DNA of 64,000 nucleotides from Rhizobium sp. S152 (GTDB lineage Bacteria; Pseudomonadota; Alphaproteobacteria; Rhizobiales; Rhizobiaceae): the NCBI RefSeq assembly GCF_030380735.1, contig NZ_JAUDRZ010000030.1, positions 518,045 to 582,044 of the forward strand, written 5' to 3'. How positions within the stretch are numbered: the stretch's first letter is position 1; the number at the start of each line of letters is the position of its first letter. The translations under genes were made by a program, and so were the position numbers. Under the pieces are notes generated by a model. It saw nothing but the letters and a program-made list of their open reading frames with translations. It had not been told where the DNA came from and made no database searches. Below are positions 17,562 to 27,500 of the stretch, one piece after another.

Positions 17562-18227
17562 ATGATCAAGAAATTCATACTTCTGGCCGTTGCCGCGACC
17601 TACCTCAGTGCCTGCACCACGACCGACCCCTATACAGGCGAGCAGAAGATGTCGAACACCTCGGGCGGTGCGCTGCTCGGTGCCGGTGTCGGCGCGCTGG
17701 CAGGCCTCGCCGTCGGTGGTTCGGCGCATGGACGCCGCAATGCCGCGCTGATCGGCGCCGGCGTCGGCGCGCTCGCGGGCGGCGCGATCGGCAACTACAT
17801 GGACCAGCAGGAATCCGAACTGCGCGCCCAGCTTCAGGGTACCGGCATTTCGGTCACCCGCAACGGCGACAACATCATCCTCAACATGCCGTCGAACATC
17901 ACCTTCGACGTCGACCAGGATGCCGTGAAGTCCGGCTTCTACCCGACGCTGAACTCCGTCGCGATCGTTCTGCGCAAGTTCAACCGCACGCTGATCGACG
18001 TCAATGGTCACACGGACTCGACCGGCAGCCTGCAGCATAACCAGGACCTGTCACAGCGCCGTGCGATCTCCGTCGCCTCCTATCTCGGCACGCAGGGGAT
18101 CGATTCCCGCCGCGTCTCGGCTGTCGGCTTCGGCCCGTCGCAGCCGGTCGCCTCCAACGCCACGGAAGCCGGCCGCGCGCAGAACCGCCGCGTCGAAATC
18201 CAGATCGCCCCGGTCACCCAGGGCTGA
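17562..18227 (+). CDS. OmpA-family outer-membrane lipoprotein (YiaD-like)
   Basis: 221 residues. A lipoprotein signal ends in the lipobox LSAC with Cys at about residue 18. Glycine-zipper segments follow (GALLGAGVGALAGLAVGG and GAGVGALAGGAIGNYMD), able to sit in or on the membrane. From about residue 110 there is an OmpA-like peptidoglycan-binding domain with ITFDVDQDAVKSGFYPTL, NGHTDSTGS, LSQRRAISVASYL and the closing NRRVEI. The protein probably tethers the outer membrane to peptidoglycan. ATG 17562 has GGAGA eleven bases upstream and gives the only start producing a signal peptide. A strong bidirectional terminator follows. Confidence 0.92.
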   Translation: MIKKFILLAVAATYLSACTTTDPYTGEQKMSNTSGGALLGAGVGALAGLAVGGSAHGRRNAALIGAGVGALAGGAIGNYMDQQESELRAQLQGTGISVTRNGDNIILNMPSNITFDVDQDAVKSGFYPTLNSVAIVLRKFNRTLIDVNGHTDSTGSLQHNQDLSQRRAISVASYLGTQGIDSRRVSAVGFGPSQPVASNATEAGRAQNRRVEIQIAPVTQG

Positions 18228-18247
18228 TATCGCTTTCAACGAAACGT

Positions 18248-18276
18248 GAAACGGCCGGGTCAATCCCGGCCGTTTC
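18248..18276. terminator. Bidirectional terminator
   Basis: Perfect 12-base stem gaaacggccggg / cccggccgtttc with loop tcaat, between two convergent genes. A/T bases flank both sides of the stem, so it can act in either direction. Confidence 0.85.
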
Positions 18277-18280
18277 TCGT

Positions 18281-18688
18281 TCAGCGGTGCATCGTGGCGC
18301 CCTTGGTGATCTTGTCGACGATCTTCTTGTCGGCGCGCATGGCGATGCCGACCACCTTGGCGTCCTCCGGGGCGTATTCGGAAAAGACCGCGCGGTTGGC
18401 GGCATCGTGGCCGGTCGAGAACATCTCCTTGATGAACAACGATGCTGGAACGCCGCGTTCAAGCGCGCGGCGCTGGATCGCCGACATGGTCTCCTCGGCG
18501 GCGGACAGCACGATGATCGGCTGGATGGAGAGCGGATTGTAGAGGTTGCCCGACCGGTCCCTGTAGGGTTCGCCGAGGATTTCAGGATTGCTGCCGGTGA
18601 TGCCGCTCATCAGGAAGGCGGTAACATTCAACGTCTGCCAGGATTGAAGATTGTTTCGCAGGACGATCGCAATTTTGGTATCAAACAT
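18281..18688 (-). CDS. DUF2000 family protein
   Basis: 135-residue cytoplasmic protein matching the DUF2000 group, whose fold resembles peptidyl-tRNA hydrolase 2. Recognisable segments are KIAIVLRNNLQSWQTLNVTAFLMSG near the N-terminus and PIIVLSA in the middle, with a C-terminal VVGIAMRADKKIVDKITKG. No enzymatic activity is established for the family. It is transcribed divergently from an AraC-type regulator 54 bases away; paired regulator/DUF2000 arrangements are familiar in proteobacteria, and I infer the regulator controls it. A 16-base direct repeat sits immediately in front of its start. Confidence 0.8.
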   Translation of the reverse strand: MFDTKIAIVLRNNLQSWQTLNVTAFLMSGITGSNPEILGEPYRDRSGNLYNPLSIQPIIVLSAAEETMSAIQRRALERGVPASLFIKEMFSTGHDAANRAVFSEYAPEDAKVVGIAMRADKKIVDKITKGATMHR

Positions 18689-18689
18689 T

Positions 18690-18725
18690 CCAGTCTCTTT
18701 TCATGCGGGCCAGTCTCTTTTCATG
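18690..18725. repeat. Tandem direct repeat in the divergent promoter
   Basis: The 16-base unit ccagtctcttttcatg occurs at 18690-18705 and again at 18710-18725, a period of 20 bases. On the minus strand each unit carries an AAGAGA sequence, and the copy nearest the DUF2000 start serves as its ribosome-binding site. The second copy repeats that context without a reading frame behind it. Confidence 0.85.
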
Positions 18726-18741
18726 AGGATTTGAAGTCGCG

Positions 18742-19644
18742 TTGGACCAGGATGTAAGCCATGGCGCCCTTGCGGGTCTTGAACGTTTGTGCACGGCATC
18801 GGGCACGGACGGGATCACGACCGCGCCGGCCTTTCCGGGCATCGAGCGTATCGAGGCGCAATTCGCCGGGAATGCCTTCGAGCCGCACCGGCACGACACC
18901 TACGCGCTCGGGGTGACGCTGAAGGGCGTACAGACCTTCTCCTATCGTGGCGAGCGGCGCTTCAGCATGCCGGGGCAGGTGATCGTGCTCCATCCCGACG
19001 AGGAGCATGACGGCGGGGCGGGAACCGACGACGGGCTACAGTACCGGATGCTCTATCTGGAGCCGGCGCTGCTGTTCGATTGCCTTGAAGGGGCGGGGAT
19101 CGGACTGCCGTTCGTCGATGAGCCCGTGATCGGGGATGCGCATCTGGCGGCGACGCTGCTGGAGGCGCTTGGCGAGCTTGATCGCGAGTTGGACGAGCTT
19201 TTCGTCGACGATTTCGTCTCGCAGGTGGCGGGCGGTCTCGGCCGACACGCACAAACGCCGCGGCGGGGGCTCGGCGCGATCGCCTGGCAGCGGGCGCGAC
19301 TGGCGCGGGATTATCTCGAGGCGCATGCGACGGAGCCCGTGCGCTCGGAAGCGCTGGAAAAGGTCACCGGGCTCGACCGGTTCTCGCTGGCAAGGCATTT
19401 CCGCGCGGCCTTCGCGACCAGCCCGCACCGCTACCTGCTGATGCGGCGGCTGCAGCAGGCGCGGGCGATGATCGGCGCTGGCGAGGGGCTGTCAGACGTC
19501 GCGGCGGCGACCGGCTTCGCCGATCAGAGCCACCTGACTCGGCATTTCAAGAAGGCCTATGGCGTGACGCCAGGCCAATGGGCGACGCTCAGGACCGATG
19601 GGCTCAGGCGGGGTTCTCGGCGAGGCCCGACCGCCGGGCGATGA
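18742..19644 (+). CDS. AraC-family transcriptional regulator
   Basis: About 300 residues. The N-terminal cupin-like sensor (HRHDTYALGVTLKG, then LHPDEEHDGGAG) is followed by a C-terminal double helix-turn-helix at about residues 190-285. The DNA-binding signature is SLARHFRAAFATSPHRYLLMRRLQQAR and then GFADQSHLTRHFKKAYGVTPGQW. The start is TTG 18742, the only candidate giving a full sensor domain; no clear SD is visible. It is divergent from the DUF2000 gene, and its 3' end overlaps the convergent AbrB-type gene by 41 bases. The ligand is unknown. Confidence 0.88.
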   Translation: MDQDVSHGALAGLERLCTASGTDGITTAPAFPGIERIEAQFAGNAFEPHRHDTYALGVTLKGVQTFSYRGERRFSMPGQVIVLHPDEEHDGGAGTDDGLQYRMLYLEPALLFDCLEGAGIGLPFVDEPVIGDAHLAATLLEALGELDRELDELFVDDFVSQVAGGLGRHAQTPRRGLGAIAWQRARLARDYLEAHATEPVRSEALEKVTGLDRFSLARHFRAAFATSPHRYLLMRRLQQARAMIGAGEGLSDVAAATGFADQSHLTRHFKKAYGVTPGQWATLRTDGLRRGSRRGPTAGR

Positions 19645-20692
19645 AGCGGGCGAGCATCGGCCCGGTAAACAGGATGATCAGGAAGCGGCCGGTCTGCATG
19701 GCCATGACGAAGGGCACGTCGACATCGCTCGATGCGGCGATGATGGCAACGGAATCGGCACCGCCGGGGCTGGTCGCCAGATAGGCGGTCAGCGGATCGA
19801 CGCCGGCGAAGACATGCAGCGCATAGGCCATGCAGCCGCATAGCGACATCAAGAGCAGGATCGATCCGGCGACGCGCGGCAGCGCGCGGGCGGCGTGGGC
19901 GATGATCCCTCGGGTGAAGCGCAGGCCGATGCTCCAGCCGATCAGCGCGTAGCTGATGGCGAGCAGCCACATCGGCAGCTCGATCTTCAGCAGGCCGAAG
20001 CCCTGCAGCAGCGAGCCGACGACGAGCGGCACGATAATGGTGCCGCCGGGAATGCGGAAGCGGATGGCCGAATAAGCGCAGAGACAGGTGAGCGTCACTG
20101 TTTCGGCGAAGGCCAGGCAGTCGACCGGGGCGAAGAGAATGATGGGCGGCGGCTCGCCACCATCGGCCGCGACCCACAGGCGCGAGACGACGGATGCGGC
20201 GACGGCGACGAAGACGACGCGCAGATATTGCATGAAGGCGACGAGACGGGCATCGGCGCCATAGGCTTCCGACATGATGACCATGGCCGAAGCCGCACCC
20301 GGAGACGAGCCCCAGACGGCCGTTGTGCCAGGGAGCACCTGCCAGCGGGTGAGCAGCCAGCCGAGCAGGCCGGCGGCGACGATGACGGAAAGAATCATCG
20401 ACAGAAAGAGCGGCGCATCGCTCGCCATGGTCTGCAGGATATCGACGGTGATGGCGCGCGCCATCATGAAGCCGACAAGCGCCTGGCCGAAAAGCAGGGG
20501 CCAGCGCGGAACGCGCAGCGTTCCCTGGCCGATGGAGACGGCGAGCACGATCGCCGCGACCATCGGGCCGATCAGGAGCGACGCTGGCAGACCCAGCAGT
20601 TCGAGGCCGACGACGAGGAGTGTTGACAGTCCGAGGAGGAGCGCCCAGCGGGGAAGGCTGGTCTTAAGGGGGTGGCGGCTGGTGTCCTTCAA
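19604..20692 (-). CDS. AbrB-family membrane protein (AbrB duplication type)
   Basis: Roughly 362 residues and about ten membrane helices in two similar halves, the layout of the PF05145-type AbrB family (formerly labelled putative ammonia monooxygenase). Typical repeats are LPASLLIGPMVAAIVLA and IPGGTIIVPLVVGSLLQ, with SPGAASAM and SPGGADSV at equivalent places in each half. The function is unproven; transport of small organic compounds is suspected. The start is uncertain. TTG 20692 gives the family's usual length, while the open frame goes on to 21007 with a low-complexity, unlikely N-terminus. Confidence 0.8.
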   Translation of the reverse strand: MKDTSRHPLKTSLPRWALLLGLSTLLVVGLELLGLPASLLIGPMVAAIVLAVSIGQGTLRVPRWPLLFGQALVGFMMARAITVDILQTMASDAPLFLSMILSVIVAAGLLGWLLTRWQVLPGTTAVWGSSPGAASAMVIMSEAYGADARLVAFMQYLRVVFVAVAASVVSRLWVAADGGEPPPIILFAPVDCLAFAETVTLTCLCAYSAIRFRIPGGTIIVPLVVGSLLQGFGLLKIELPMWLLAISYALIGWSIGLRFTRGIIAHAARALPRVAGSILLLMSLCGCMAYALHVFAGVDPLTAYLATSPGGADSVAIIAASSDVDVPFVMAMQTGRFLIILFTGPMLARFIARRSGLAENPA

Positions 20693-20858
20693 CGGCGTGA
20701 TCCGATGCAAGTCTTGCCGATGCCGGAACCGCGTGGCGCGGCATGAGGGGAGAGGCAAGGGCTGGCAATGAAACCGGCGGGTCGCCGGATGGCTATGGCG
20801 GGGATATAGGGCCGCAGTCCAATGCCGGTCAATTATCAAATCTTGGTGGTCGCGGGCA

Positions 20859-21761
20859 TTAGAGCCGGACGCGCTCCGCCAGGAAGTCGAGCAGAGCCCG
20901 GATGCGGGCCGGAAGCGGTCCGCCCTGGCCGATATAGACGGCGTAGAACTCCTCGGCATCGCCGGGGTTTTCGGCTTCGAGAAGAGGGACGAGGCGGCCC
21001 GCTTCAATATCTACGCGGACGGTGAATGTCGCAAGGCGGGCGAGACCGGCACCCGCCAGCGCCATGTGGCGCATGGCCTCGCCATCGCCGACCTGTATGC
21101 CGGGTGTGACCGGCACGGTGATCGTCTCGCCATCCTGCCGCAGGGGCCAGCCTTCCGTGCTGCGCGCGTAGGAGAAGCCGATGCGGCGGTGCGCGAGCAG
21201 TTCGGCCACGGATGTCGGCTCGCCATGGCGGGCGAGGTAGGCGGGTGACGCGACGATGGTCGTACCCGTCGTGCCGAGCTTGCGAGCCACAAGGCTGGAG
21301 TTTCTCAGCGGCCCGGTGCGGATGGCGACGTCGGCGCGGTCGTCGAGCAGATCGACCACCTTGTCCGTATGCGAGATGTCGAGCGTGACGGCGGGGTATC
21401 GTTCCAGGAAGTCCTCGACAAGCGGAGCGAGGATATGGTTGCCGAAGGAGGCGCTGGTGTTGATGCGGATCGGGCCTGATGCCTGTTCGCCTGCCGACAC
21501 GTAGCGTTCGGCCTCGGCGATATCGGCCAGGATCTTGACGCTGCGCTCATAGAAGGCGCAGCCTTCGGGCGTGAGTTGCAGTTTTCGGGTGGAGCGGTTG
21601 ACGAGGCGGGCGCCAAGCCGTGCTTCGAGGCGGGTGACCAGCTTGCTCACCGCCGAGGGCGTCATGTGGCAGGCACGGGCGGCGGCGGTGAAGCCGCCGA
21701 GTTCGACGGCGCGGACGAAGACGTCCATCTCTCCCGAGCGATTAATGTCTTGCCTGCTCAT
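20859..21761 (-). CDS. LysR-family transcriptional regulator
   Basis: 300 residues. The winged helix-turn-helix at residues 10-70 includes ELGGFTAAARACHMTPSAVSKLVTRLEARLGARLVNRSTRKLQLT (described as residues about 20-64). A periplasmic-binding-protein-like effector domain (SFGNHILAPLVEDFLERYP, DVAIRTGPL) follows. It belongs to the subgroup of small-molecule and redox-sensing regulators that sit beside an oxidoreductase. It is divergent from the aldo/keto reductase gene, with 91 bases between the starts holding a palindrome, so control of that gene is likely. Confidence 0.92.
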   Translation of the reverse strand: MSRQDINRSGEMDVFVRAVELGGFTAAARACHMTPSAVSKLVTRLEARLGARLVNRSTRKLQLTPEGCAFYERSVKILADIAEAERYVSAGEQASGPIRINTSASFGNHILAPLVEDFLERYPAVTLDISHTDKVVDLLDDRADVAIRTGPLRNSSLVARKLGTTGTTIVASPAYLARHGEPTSVAELLAHRRIGFSYARSTEGWPLRQDGETITVPVTPGIQVGDGEAMRHMALAGAGLARLATFTVRVDIEAGRLVPLLEAENPGDAEEFYAVYIGQGGPLPARIRALLDFLAERVRL

Positions 21762-21770
21762 CGTGACTTC

Positions 21771-21782
21771 AATTCATGAATT
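21771..21782. promoter_or_regulatory. Candidate LysR operator
   Basis: Perfect 12-base palindrome aattcatgaatt, ten bases from the LysR start, inside the divergent promoter shared with the aldo/keto reductase. The surrounding ttcaattcatgaa fits the T-N11-A rule for LysR sites. Confidence 0.55.
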
Positions 21783-21852
21783 ATGTTCCTCTAGGCAATC
21801 TATTTCATCGTGTGTGACGTGTCTATCTCTGGTCAAACAACAGGAGACGATC

Positions 21853-22887
21853 ATGGATTACAGACAGCTTGGAGCCTCCGGCCTTCGCGTGCCGGTGTTG
21901 AGTTTCGGCGCGGGGACCTTCGGCGGCTCGGGACCGCTGTTCGGCGCTTGGGGCACGACCGATGCAACGGAGGCGCGGCGAATGGTGGACATCGCGCTTG
22001 AGGCCGGGGTCAATCTTTTCGATACCGCCGACGTCTATTCGGCCGGCGCTTCGGAGGAGGTGCTGGGGCATGCGATCAAGGGGCGCCGCGACGCGGTGCT
22101 GATCTCCACGAAGACGGCGCTGCCGACGGGCGACGGCCCGGCGGACTGGGGCACGTCGCGATCTCGGCTGATCGCGGCCACCGATGCGGCGCTGAAGCGC
22201 CTCGGGACCGATTATATCGATCTGCTGCAACTGCACGCCTTCGACGCACATACGCCGATCGAAGAGGTCTTATCGGCACTGGACGGGCTGATCCGGGCCG
22301 GCAAGATCCGCTATATCGGCGTTTCCAACTTCGCGGGCTGGGAGCTGATGAAGTCGCTCGGCATTTCCGATCGCAACGGCTACCCGCGCTACGTGGCGCA
22401 TCAGGTCTACTACTCGCTGGCCGGTCGCGATTACGAGTGGGAGCTGATGCCGCTTGCTGCCGATCAGGGTGTCGGAGCGCTGGTGTGGAGCCCGCTCGCC
22501 TGGGGGCGGCTGACCGGCAGGATCCGCCGCGGCCAGCCGCTGCCTGAAGGAAGCCGCTTGCACCAGACGGCGGAATACGGGCCGCCGGTGGATGATGAAA
22601 AGCTCTACGACATCGTCGATGTGCTCGACGAGATTGCTGCGGAAACCGGCAGGACCGTGCCGCAGATCGCGCTGAACTGGCTAATCGGGCGGCCAACGGT
22701 GGCGAGCGTCATCATTGGCGCCCGCAACGAGGAACAGCTGCGCCAGAATCTCGGCGCGGTTGGATGGTCGCTCGGCGCGGATCAAGTCCAAAGGCTCGAC
22801 AAGGTCAGTGCCGTAACCGCGCCTTATCCCTACTTCCCCTACAGGCGGCAGGAGGGATTCGCGAGGCTCAATCCGCCTTTGGTCTGA
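21853..22887 (+). CDS. Aldo/keto reductase
   Basis: 344-residue NADPH-dependent carbonyl reductase of the voltage-channel-beta/YghZ-like group. The catalytic tetrad is visible as Asp57 and Tyr62 (FDTADVYSAG), Lys87 (ISTKTAL) and His128 (LLQLHAF). Cofactor-binding segments SNFAGWEL, YSLAGRDYEWELMP and VIIGARNEEQLRQNL are present. ATG 21853 has AGGAGA seven bases upstream. The gene is divergent from a LysR regulator. The physiological substrate is unknown; toxic aldehydes or ketones are typical. Confidence 0.93.
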   Translation: MDYRQLGASGLRVPVLSFGAGTFGGSGPLFGAWGTTDATEARRMVDIALEAGVNLFDTADVYSAGASEEVLGHAIKGRRDAVLISTKTALPTGDGPADWGTSRSRLIAATDAALKRLGTDYIDLLQLHAFDAHTPIEEVLSALDGLIRAGKIRYIGVSNFAGWELMKSLGISDRNGYPRYVAHQVYYSLAGRDYEWELMPLAADQGVGALVWSPLAWGRLTGRIRRGQPLPEGSRLHQTAEYGPPVDDEKLYDIVDVLDEIAAETGRTVPQIALNWLIGRPTVASVIIGARNEEQLRQNLGAVGWSLGADQVQRLDKVSAVTAPYPYFPYRRQEGFARLNPPLV

Positions 22888-22994
22888 GGCGGCAGGCGGC
22901 AGCACCGCTGCGGCCATTCTTGCACTGGACAGGCGCCGTCTCATGTCCCATACCAACCTTGCCTCAGGGCAACGACGGTAAGGAGATCAAAGAG

Positions 22995-24407
22995 ATGGCG
23001 CTCAAGGATGCAAAGGCCGGAACACGCAACGAGGCTGGTATTTCAGCCGTTGTCGGTATTCTGAAACAGAATTTTGGCGAGCGCTTCCAGACCGGCCAGT
23101 CCTTCCGCGAGCAGCATGCGCATACGACAACCTATATTCCCGCACAGCTGCCGGACGGCGTGCTGTTCGCCGAGAGCGCTGAAGACGTGAAGGCCGCGGT
23201 GAAGACCTGCGCCGAGCATAAGGTGCCGGTCATCGGCTTCGGCACGGGCTCGTCGCTGGAGGGACAGGTCAACGCGCCGAACGGCGGCATTTCGATCGAT
23301 TTCAGCCGCATGAACCGCGTGCTCGCCGTCAATGCCGAGGATCTCGACTGCACGGTTGAGCCGGGCGTGACGCGTGAGGAGCTGAACACCTATCTGCGCG
23401 ATACCGGACTGTTCTTCCCGATCGATCCGGGCGCCAACGCCTCGATCGGCGGCATGACCTCTACGCGGGCTTCCGGCACGAATGCGGTGCGCTACGGCAC
23501 GATGAAGGACAATGTGCTCGCGGTGACGGCGGTGACCGCCAATGGTGAGGAAATCCGCACGGCGCGGCGTGCCCGCAAGTCTTCCGCCGGCTACGACCTG
23601 ACGCGGCTCTTCGTCGGCGCCGAGGGTACGCTTGGCATTCTGACGTCGGTGACGCTGCGTCTGCAGGGTATCCCGCAGAAGATCGGCGGCGGCGTATGCG
23701 CCTTTCCGACGGTTCGCGCCGCCTGCGATGCCGTGATCATGACCATCCAGATGGGCATTCCCGTCGCGCGCATCGAATTGCTCGACGCCATGCAGATCCG
23801 CGCCTGCAACGCCTATTCGAAGCTGAGCTACGAGGAAAAGCCGACGCTCTTCCTCGAATTCCACGGCACCGATGAAACCGTTGCGCTGCAGTCGGCGCAG
23901 TTCGGCGAGATCGCGACGGAATGCGGCGGCGGCGAGTTCGTCTGGACCGTCAACGCCGAGGAGCGCAACAAGCTCTGGAAGGCCCGGCACGATGCTTATT
24001 GGGCCTCGCGTGCACTGGCGCCCGAGCTTGCGGCGCTTTCCACGGACGTCTGCGTGCCGATCTCGCGCCTTGCCGATTGCATCAGCGACACGCAGGAAGA
24101 TATCGAGAAACACGGTCTTCTGGCAGCGATCGTCGGGCATGCGGGCGACGGGAACTTTCACGTGCTGCTGCTGTTCGACGACAAGAGTGAAGAAGGCGTG
24201 GGCGTTGCCGAAGCCTTTGTCTCGCGCTTGAACAAGCGGGCGCTGGAGATGGACGGAACCTGCACCGGCGAACATGGCATCGGGCAGGGGAAGATGGCTT
24301 TCCTTGAAGAGGAACTCGGCGGCGCGGTGGATCTGATGCGACAGGTGAAGCAGGCGCTCGATCCCGACAATATCTTCAATCCCGGAAAGATTTTCCATTC
24401 CGCCTGA
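22995..24407 (+). CDS. FAD-linked oxidase, D-lactate dehydrogenase (cytochrome) type
   Basis: 470-residue flavoenzyme of the Dld/GlcD/vanillyl-alcohol-oxidase superfamily that oxidises a 2-hydroxy acid and passes electrons to the respiratory chain. The FAD-binding PCMH domain covers about residues 40-220 (VIGFGTGSSLEGQ, GANASIGGMTSTRASGTNAVRYG, EGTLGILTSVTLRL). The C-terminal cap has the metal/substrate motif GHAGDGNFH and the signature TCTGEHGIGQGK. ATG 22995 is preceded by AAGGAGATCAAAGAG. It is 107 bases downstream of the aldo/keto reductase on the same strand, so they may be co-transcribed. D-lactate is the favoured substrate; glycolate or 2-hydroxyglutarate is possible. Confidence 0.88.
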   Translation: MALKDAKAGTRNEAGISAVVGILKQNFGERFQTGQSFREQHAHTTTYIPAQLPDGVLFAESAEDVKAAVKTCAEHKVPVIGFGTGSSLEGQVNAPNGGISIDFSRMNRVLAVNAEDLDCTVEPGVTREELNTYLRDTGLFFPIDPGANASIGGMTSTRASGTNAVRYGTMKDNVLAVTAVTANGEEIRTARRARKSSAGYDLTRLFVGAEGTLGILTSVTLRLQGIPQKIGGGVCAFPTVRAACDAVIMTIQMGIPVARIELLDAMQIRACNAYSKLSYEEKPTLFLEFHGTDETVALQSAQFGEIATECGGGEFVWTVNAEERNKLWKARHDAYWASRALAPELAALSTDVCVPISRLADCISDTQEDIEKHGLLAAIVGHAGDGNFHVLLLFDDKSEEGVGVAEAFVSRLNKRALEMDGTCTGEHGIGQGKMAFLEEELGGAVDLMRQVKQALDPDNIFNPGKIFHSA

Positions 24408-24512
24408 AAATCAACACTCTGATGCTCTTTGGGTGAGATCGATCCTTCGCTTTCGCAGCGTTGCGGTCCAACGAAACGCGGCGAAGACTTAGGCATCGCC
24501 AAAACAAGCAAT

Positions 24513-24563
24513 TAGAGCAAGATGTTGCCCGAAAACCGCTTCACCTTTCCGTAGCATGCTCTA
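24513..24563. repeat. Dispersed rhizobial-type palindrome
   Basis: Element with inverted ends tagagca / tgctcta enclosing gatgttgcccgaaaaccgct and tcacctttccg. The pattern, with gaaaaccgcttcac in the centre, resembles a short repeat I know from many intergenic regions of Rhizobium and relatives. Only one copy was noticed in this window. It lies between the D-lactate dehydrogenase-like and AsmA genes. Confidence 0.6.
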
Positions 24564-24599
24564 GTGTCCGCAATGGGATTCTGATGGAGAACAGTTGAG

Positions 24600-27500
24600 T
24601 TGGTAGGCCGGTTCCTGGTGGTCTTGGGCGGAGTGGTTGTGGTGGCGCTGTTCGTGGCGCTATTGGCGCCGCTTTTCATCGACTGGACCGACTTCCGCAA
24701 GAATTTCGAGGACCAGGCCAGCCGCATCATCGGCAAGAAGGTCACCGTCCACGGCTCCGTCGACGCCCGCCTCCTGCCGTTCCCCTCCGTCACCATGCAT
24801 GACGTGCGCGTCGGCCAGGAAACCGACGGCTTACCGATCGTGCAGGTCGAGCAGTTCTCGATGGACGCAGAGCTTGCTCCCTTCCTCTCCGGCGAGGCGC
24901 TAATCTTCGACATGCGCGTCGTCAATCCGAAGGTGAAGCTGAGGCTCCTCAAGGACGGCACGCTTGACTGGACGCGCGGCAGCCAGCCGGAAATCCCGGC
25001 AAAGACGGTTGTGCTCGAAAACGTGCATGTCACCGGCGGCGACGTGCAGTTCATCGACGACCAGTCCGGCCGCTCGCGCCACGTCAGCGGGCTTAATGCC
25101 GAGATGTCCGCCAAGTCACTTGCTGGTCCGTGGCGGATCGAGGGCGATGCGTCGCTCGATGGCGAACACGGCAACTTCACGATTTCAAGCAACCAGCCCG
25201 ACGAGGCCGGTACGCTCCGGATGCGCACGCGGCTGCAGCCGGACAAGCGACCGGTCACCGTTGATCTCGACGGGGAGTTGAAGCTCGTCGACAGCAAGCC
25301 GAACTACCAGGGCACGGTTTCGGCGGCGATCGAAAACCGTGACGGCAAGAGCGGCGACAAGAACAAGCTGCCGCCGCGCCTCAAGGGCAAGTTCGAGCTC
25401 ACCAACGAGAGCGTGCGGATTCCTGAATACCGGCTCGAAGTTGGTCCCGTCGATGATCCCTACGTCGTTACCGGCGAAGCGACGCTCGATACCGGCAGCA
25501 AACCGCAATTCCTTCTGACGGCCGACGGCCAGCAGATCGATGTCAACCGCATCGGCAATCAGGGTGCGGGCGGTAAGACAACCCGTGACCCGGCGCTTTC
25601 GGCGCGTCAGCGGCTGAACACGCTGATCCAGATCGTCTCGCAGGTGCCGGTGCCGCAGGTTCCCGGCAAGGCGACGGTGCGTTTGCCGGCGATCGTTGCC
25701 GGCGATACCACCATTCGCGACGTGCAGCTCGATCTGGAGCCGGCCGGAACCGGATGGATGATCGACAATGCCATCGGTACGCTGCCCGGACGCACGCAGG
25801 TCGAGGGGCAGGGCAAGCTGAACCTCTTGGGCCAGGCATCTTTCCAGGGCCAGATTACCGTCGCTTCCAACCAGCCGACGGGGCTCGCCTCCTGGCTCGC
25901 GGGCTCGGTCGATCCGGCGATCCGCCAGCTCAGGCAGGCTGGCTTTTCGGCCAATGTGAACCTGACGCATGACCGGCAGGTGTTCGACAATCTCGAGATC
26001 GCCGTTGGTCCGGCGACGTTGAAGGGCAGGCTCGATCGGCAGGCGCCGGCGAACCAGGCACCGACGCTCGACGTCGACCTTGCCGGCGATTCCATCGATC
26101 TCGATGCGCTGCGGGCGCTGACCGGCCTGTTCACCGGGCAGGACGCTGGCGAAAACGTGCTGGATCACAAGATCAAGGCGGTGCTGAAGGCGGACAAGTT
26201 CTCGGCCTTCGGCGTCGAAGCGGGTGACGTCGAAACCAGCTTCACCATCGCTGACGGCGCTCTCGGCATCGACAAGCTCGCGGTCAAGAATCTTGCGGGA
26301 GCGGAGCTGACGGCGACCGGACGGGTCGAAGGCTCGCTGCTCGACTACAAGGGGTCGGGCGAAATCACTTTCAAGTCGGCCGATCCGGGTCCGTTCTTCA
26401 CCATGCTGAAGGACAAGCTGCCGCAGCATCCGGTCATGGACCGGCTGGTCCGCAACGCCGCCTGGTACACCAACACCGCGCTGCGCGGCGCGCTGACGCT
26501 TGGCGGCGACCAGGGCGACGGGCTTGTCGTCACGCTTGCCGGCGTTACCAACGGCAGCCGCGTCAATCTCGATTACCGCATGTCCGATCTTCTGGCGCTG
26601 ACGGGGAAGGGGACCACCAGCCTCGAGGCGACGCTGGAGAACGGCGTGACTTCCATTCTGTTCGGCCAGGCAGGGCTCGATCCGCTGCCTGTCGATGCCG
26701 GCGCCAATGGCCGCCTGACGCTGAAGGTACAGGCCGAGGGGACCGATCCGGCCGATGCCGCGCTGACATTCGCCACCGACCGCACCTCTTTTACCGCGAC
26801 GGGCAAGGTCGACGTGCGGCCTGAGACATTCATGAACGGCCAACTGGCGGTTTCTCTGGATAGCGCCGACCTCGATCCCTATCTGGTGATGAACGGCATC
26901 GGCTTGCCGCAGACCGGCACCGGCCTGCCGTTCAAGCTGACGACCACTGCGACGGTGGATGCGGACAAGATTGCCTTCGCCAACATCGCCGGTCACGCTG
27001 CCGACAACGAATTTTCCGGGGCGCTCACGGTCGACCGCAAGGCGGAGAAGACCGCGGTGAGCGGCAACATGGCGCTGACCAAGGCGGATGGCGCATGGCT
27101 CGGCGAGGCCGTTTACGGGCCGATGACGGATGCTGCGACCGGCGACCTCTCGGGAGCGGCGCTCGGCATTCCCGTCTTCAAGGACATGGACGTCAACCTG
27201 AAGCTCTCGGCCAAGGAGTTCTGGCCGGGCTGGTCGGGCGCGATCACCGATTTCACCTCCGATGTCGTCTACAAGGGCGACGAGTTGCAGCTCAACGCCA
27301 TCAAGGGCGGCTGGGACGGCGGCAAGGTCGACGGCAACGTGCTGTTCACGAACGCCGACGGCACGGGCTTCTTCCAGACCAAGCTTTCGCTCAGTGATGC
27401 CGATCTGGCAGGAGTAGTGTGGCAGCGCGACGGCTCGCCGCTTGCGAACGGCAAGTTCGGGTTGGCGATGGCGCTGGAATCATCAGGCAAGTCGATGAAG

